Part shown: positions 57,901 to 60,000 of the stretch, piece by piece
Layout of the letters: each line of letters starts with the position of its first letter
How positions within the stretch are numbered: position 1 is the stretch's first letter
Assembly (NCBI RefSeq): GCF_029227915.1
Contig: NC_079879.1
Coordinates: 22,028,501 to 22,088,500, forward strand
Length of the DNA: 60,000 bases
Direction of reading: 5' to 3'
From: Hydractinia symbiolongicarpus
Taxonomy: Eukaryota > Cnidaria > Hydrozoa > Anthoathecata > Hydractiniidae
Made by a program: the position numbers and the translations under genes
Notes under the pieces: model-generated
Seen by the model: only the letters and a program-made list of their open reading frames with translations
Told to the model about the DNA's origin: nothing
Databases searched by the model: none

Positions 57901-59873
57901 TTTGACTTTTAAATTTAATGTTAATTTATTGACTATTAATTGTAGCTGTATGAGGACCTGCAACGAGATCCTGAAGAAGACCCGGCATTATTTACGTATT
58001 TAATGGTAAAAGCTTTGGTTGTTTTGGATAAAGTTCCAGAAGCTGTGGAAGCTTTTAAAGGACGTACCAAAAGAGATATGATGATGATTATCAGACGTGC
58101 AACTGACCAAGTTGCCAAAAGGTTTGATATTATAGGTTGCCTGCAATGCTATAACATACGTTTACGTGCAGCTAATTTTTCAATACCTGAAGTAGAATAA
58201 AAATTCACAATATTATAAAACTGATTTCAACTCATTTATGAAAATTTGTCTTTATACTATTTTTCAAAAGAGCCCGATTTATTGCTTAACAGTAGGCAAG
58301 GTAAATCAAAAAAAAATGAAGAATAATTTGATCCCATTATTTGCCAACATTATTTACCCATTACATGCTTCTTTGAACAAGGAATAATTTCCGTCCACTC
58401 TTGTTGGTAAATTTTGCAAAATTGGGCTTAATGTGTTGCTTATCATGATTAACCATAGTTGTAAACTTAAACTTGCTTTCACACTTTAAATGTAATAAAG
58501 GTTAAGATTATAAAGTTGTCAAGTTGTCAAATGTGGGGATTAAGAGGACTTTATGTTAAAGGACTTTTAACTTGCACATTTTCATATTTTAGTGGGTGAA
58601 GTTTACAAGAATAATCTTTTCTGGGCAACAAAATTTTATAGGGCTTTCTTATCCCAAATCTAATTAAATGAAACATTGCAAACTAAATTTTTGTGCTGAT
58701 TTATTTTCATGATTTAGAGCAATGTTTTTTCGCAGAAACCCAATTTACAGAGAAAAAAATTCTAAAATTCACAAAAAGAAATTTGTTATGTTAATAAAAT
58801 GTTTTGTATCTTTTACAGATCAATTGAGTCCCGTGATGCAGTGACAATTGAGGTGATGATTCAGAAAGTTTGTTTACACGCATAGCTCCTGTAAACCTTA
58901 CGTTTCAATGAATATTATTGTTCTTGCTTTCTCTTTCTAGGAAATGGCAATAAAGATTAATCCACAAGTATTATTAGAACTTTTAGAAGTTACGTTTGAA
59001 CGATTCAGAAGTGTAGCTATGAACCATTCTATATTACTTGCAGCGCTTGAACAAGCCAAAGTATGTTTTAATAAATCAGACACATTATTTAGTCAAGTTT
59101 TTTATATCTTAATCTCATTTGTAAATTTCTTATTATTTAAATGTGATATTTTATTTTTGTAGTTAAAGATGCCTGAACAGAAAGCGAAAGGTTGGTATAG
59201 ATACTACAGCTAATTTAAAAGTTTATTTGCAAAATTTATAAATTTCACAAATAAATGTTTGCATGCTTGTGCAAGTTGCTATTGTTATTGTTTTCCTTAG
59301 ATCTAAGTCTTTATACGAAAGGAGATATTTGGTCAAAAATACAATTTGCTGTATGTATTATCTGTTTGTTATTAAATTTAATGAGTTCGAGACGTTTTTT
59401 AAATATTCTATTCCTTTTAAATTTCCTCCCATCCTATCCCATCTATAAACTGTTTGAAGATGAGATGTGACGTTAGCTGGGATCGGACAGATCAGGATGA
59501 TCATTTCATCTTCGTATCATAGAATGATTAAGGATGAAATATTTAGTGAGAAAAGGCTTTTTGCGTTTAGAAGCAAGAATACTACCAGAATGCTAATTTA
59601 CTTAGGAAACGAGTTGTGCACATCATTATTACGTTGTTGTTTTTGTTGTTTTTCTTTGTAAAAATTATTGTAATTTTTTTTCTATTGTTGTAAAAATTAT
59701 TGTTTTTGTTATTTTCTTTCTTTCGTTGTGGAAATTACTTTTTCAGGCTTTTTTTTCGAAAATTGAACAAAATCTTATTTGCCTTAGATTAAAGATATGT
59801 TACATCCTTATTTGGATATCCAAAACTTATCTACACCACAACAAGCATTAACATCCTTTGGAAGCAGTGATAG
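51957..59873 (+). CDS. EXOC4: Exocyst complex component 4 (Sec8), N-terminal 16 exons
   Basis: Exons: 51957-51977, 52070-52107, 52395-52486, 52585-52647, 53474-53612, 55907-56031, 57130-57206, 57321-57405, 57492-57542, 57800-57843, 57946-58121, 58819-58852, 58941-59060, 59163-59190, 59301-59350, 59788-59873. All have GT/AG borders and consistent phases, giving about 409 codons. The protein begins MASSESS, then LLASVIKQLS and SSDDVKSREFEKEK, followed by the Sec8 coiled-coil hallmarks RTLLHCNREDLK, ARKHFLHASELL, LRDLRASLHSRKA, IIDELNKQIY and LLELLEVTFERF. Sec8 is a subunit of the octameric exocyst, which tethers secretory vesicles to the plasma membrane. Animal Sec8 is roughly 970 aa, so over half lies beyond the window. 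The first exon (7 codons) is short and the least certain. Introns hold MITEs at 52781-53411 and 53725-54662. Confidence 0.93.
52781..53411. mobile_element. Tc1-mariner/pogo-like MITE in EXOC4 intron 4
   Basis: The left end CAGTATAGTCCAGATGTAAG and right end (complement CAGTCCATTCCAGGTGTAAG) are imperfect inverted repeats extending over about 35 bases, with ATACATGTACGCTCAA and GTACGCGTACGGTCAA inside. Both outer flanks are TA, the expected target duplication. No transposase frame. Contains the 53-bp tandem duplication at 53191-53292. Confidence 0.75.
53191..53292. repeat. Tandem duplication, about 53-bp unit
   Basis: GATAGAAAT-T(n)AGAT ... CATTTTAAAAGTTTAAAAAC then GAAAA occurs twice in succession (53191 and 53244) with few differences. 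Confidence 0.8.
53725..54662. mobile_element. MITE with 16-bp TIRs and 6-bp duplication in EXOC4 intron 5 (CAGGCC family, copy 2)
   Basis: CAGGCCTTGCCATGAG at 53725-53740 is exactly mirrored at 54647-54662. GTGTTT occurs immediately outside each end (53719-53724 and 54663-54668), so the insertion is well defined. Subterminal GAGCAATTAATTGCTCGCG and GCAAGCAATTGCTCGCG palindromes resemble those in the element at 217-570. About 940 bp, non-coding. Confidence 0.8.
56345..56430 (+). repeat. tRNA-like fossil, possible SINE head
   Basis: TTGGTAGCTCAGCTAGAACG resembles a tRNA D-arm/A box, and AGTTTTGAACTGC about 60 bases later resembles a degenerate B box. Stems do not pair well enough for a functional tRNA. 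It lies in EXOC4 intron 6. Confidence 0.3.
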
Positions 59874-60000
59874 GTACAGCATCAATTTAAATACTGTAGT
59901 TCTTATCAATGTTATTAGTTAAGGAGTGAAACCATTAAGCTGCACTCCTATATAACATAAGAAGGAGTTTTTTTTGTCAGACTATTCCGTGAGACAAACC

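Noticed and set aside
1-60000. CRISPR arrays, operons or bacterial genes
   Set aside because: No regularly spaced direct repeats; spliced animal genes show this is eukaryotic nuclear DNA.

Overview
This is an AT-rich animal nuclear sequence, almost certainly from a cnidarian and most likely a hydrozoan (Hydractinia/Podocoryna/Clytia grade). The basis is short spliced exons, a homeobox gene with a posterior-Hox-like tryptophan motif but no YPWM, and a dense load of Helitron-like, TIR and cnidarian-style retroelement copies. I did no database search, so species and orthology come from reading the sequence.

Three host genes are supported. (1) Positions 702-6012, minus strand: the N-terminal half (five exons, about 282 codons) of a sodium/phosphate symporter of the PiT/SLC20 family; the rest lies beyond position 1. 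(2) Positions 18535-20581, minus strand: a complete two-exon Antp-class homeobox gene (303 aa) resembling hydrozoan Hox9-14 genes, with a candidate promoter (NRF-1-like palindrome, CCAAT boxes) at about 20.86-21.0 kb and large non-coding flanks. (3) Positions 51957-59873, plus strand: the first 16 exons (about 409 codons) of EXOC4/Sec8, an exocyst subunit; the gene runs off the right edge. These genes are not functionally linked.

The rest is mostly mobile DNA. From 0.2 to 5.8 kb, small TIR elements and two opposed Helitron-like copies sit in the phosphate-transporter introns. From 7.2 to 12.7 kb there is a decayed Ty3/gypsy pol end, a TIR element with a THAP-type zinc-finger reading frame, an unrecognised decayed coding stretch split by a pogo-like MITE, and a short Helitron-like remnant. 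From 20.7 to 31.8 kb I see no convincing gene. From 32 to 41 kb there is a cluster of Helitron-like copies, two of them joined head to tail; one is interrupted at 37381-40238 by a non-LTR retroelement with N-terminal zinc finger, RT and C-terminal CCHC plus restriction-like endonuclease, flanked by a 12-bp target-site duplication. From 41.9 to 42.8 kb lies a decayed LINE of a different type. A second dispersed repeat family has copies at 34.8 and 43.2 kb. From 46.98 to 50.4 kb lies a nearly full-length but mutated APE-type LINE whose RT carries a PHD-type zinc finger between the YADD motif and the thumb. A tRNA-derived SINE precedes EXOC4, and two large MITEs with clear duplications lie in its introns.

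The best candidates for something little described are the RLE-type retroelement with its defined ends, the PHD finger inside the LINE reverse transcriptase, and the head-to-tail Helitron-like junctions.
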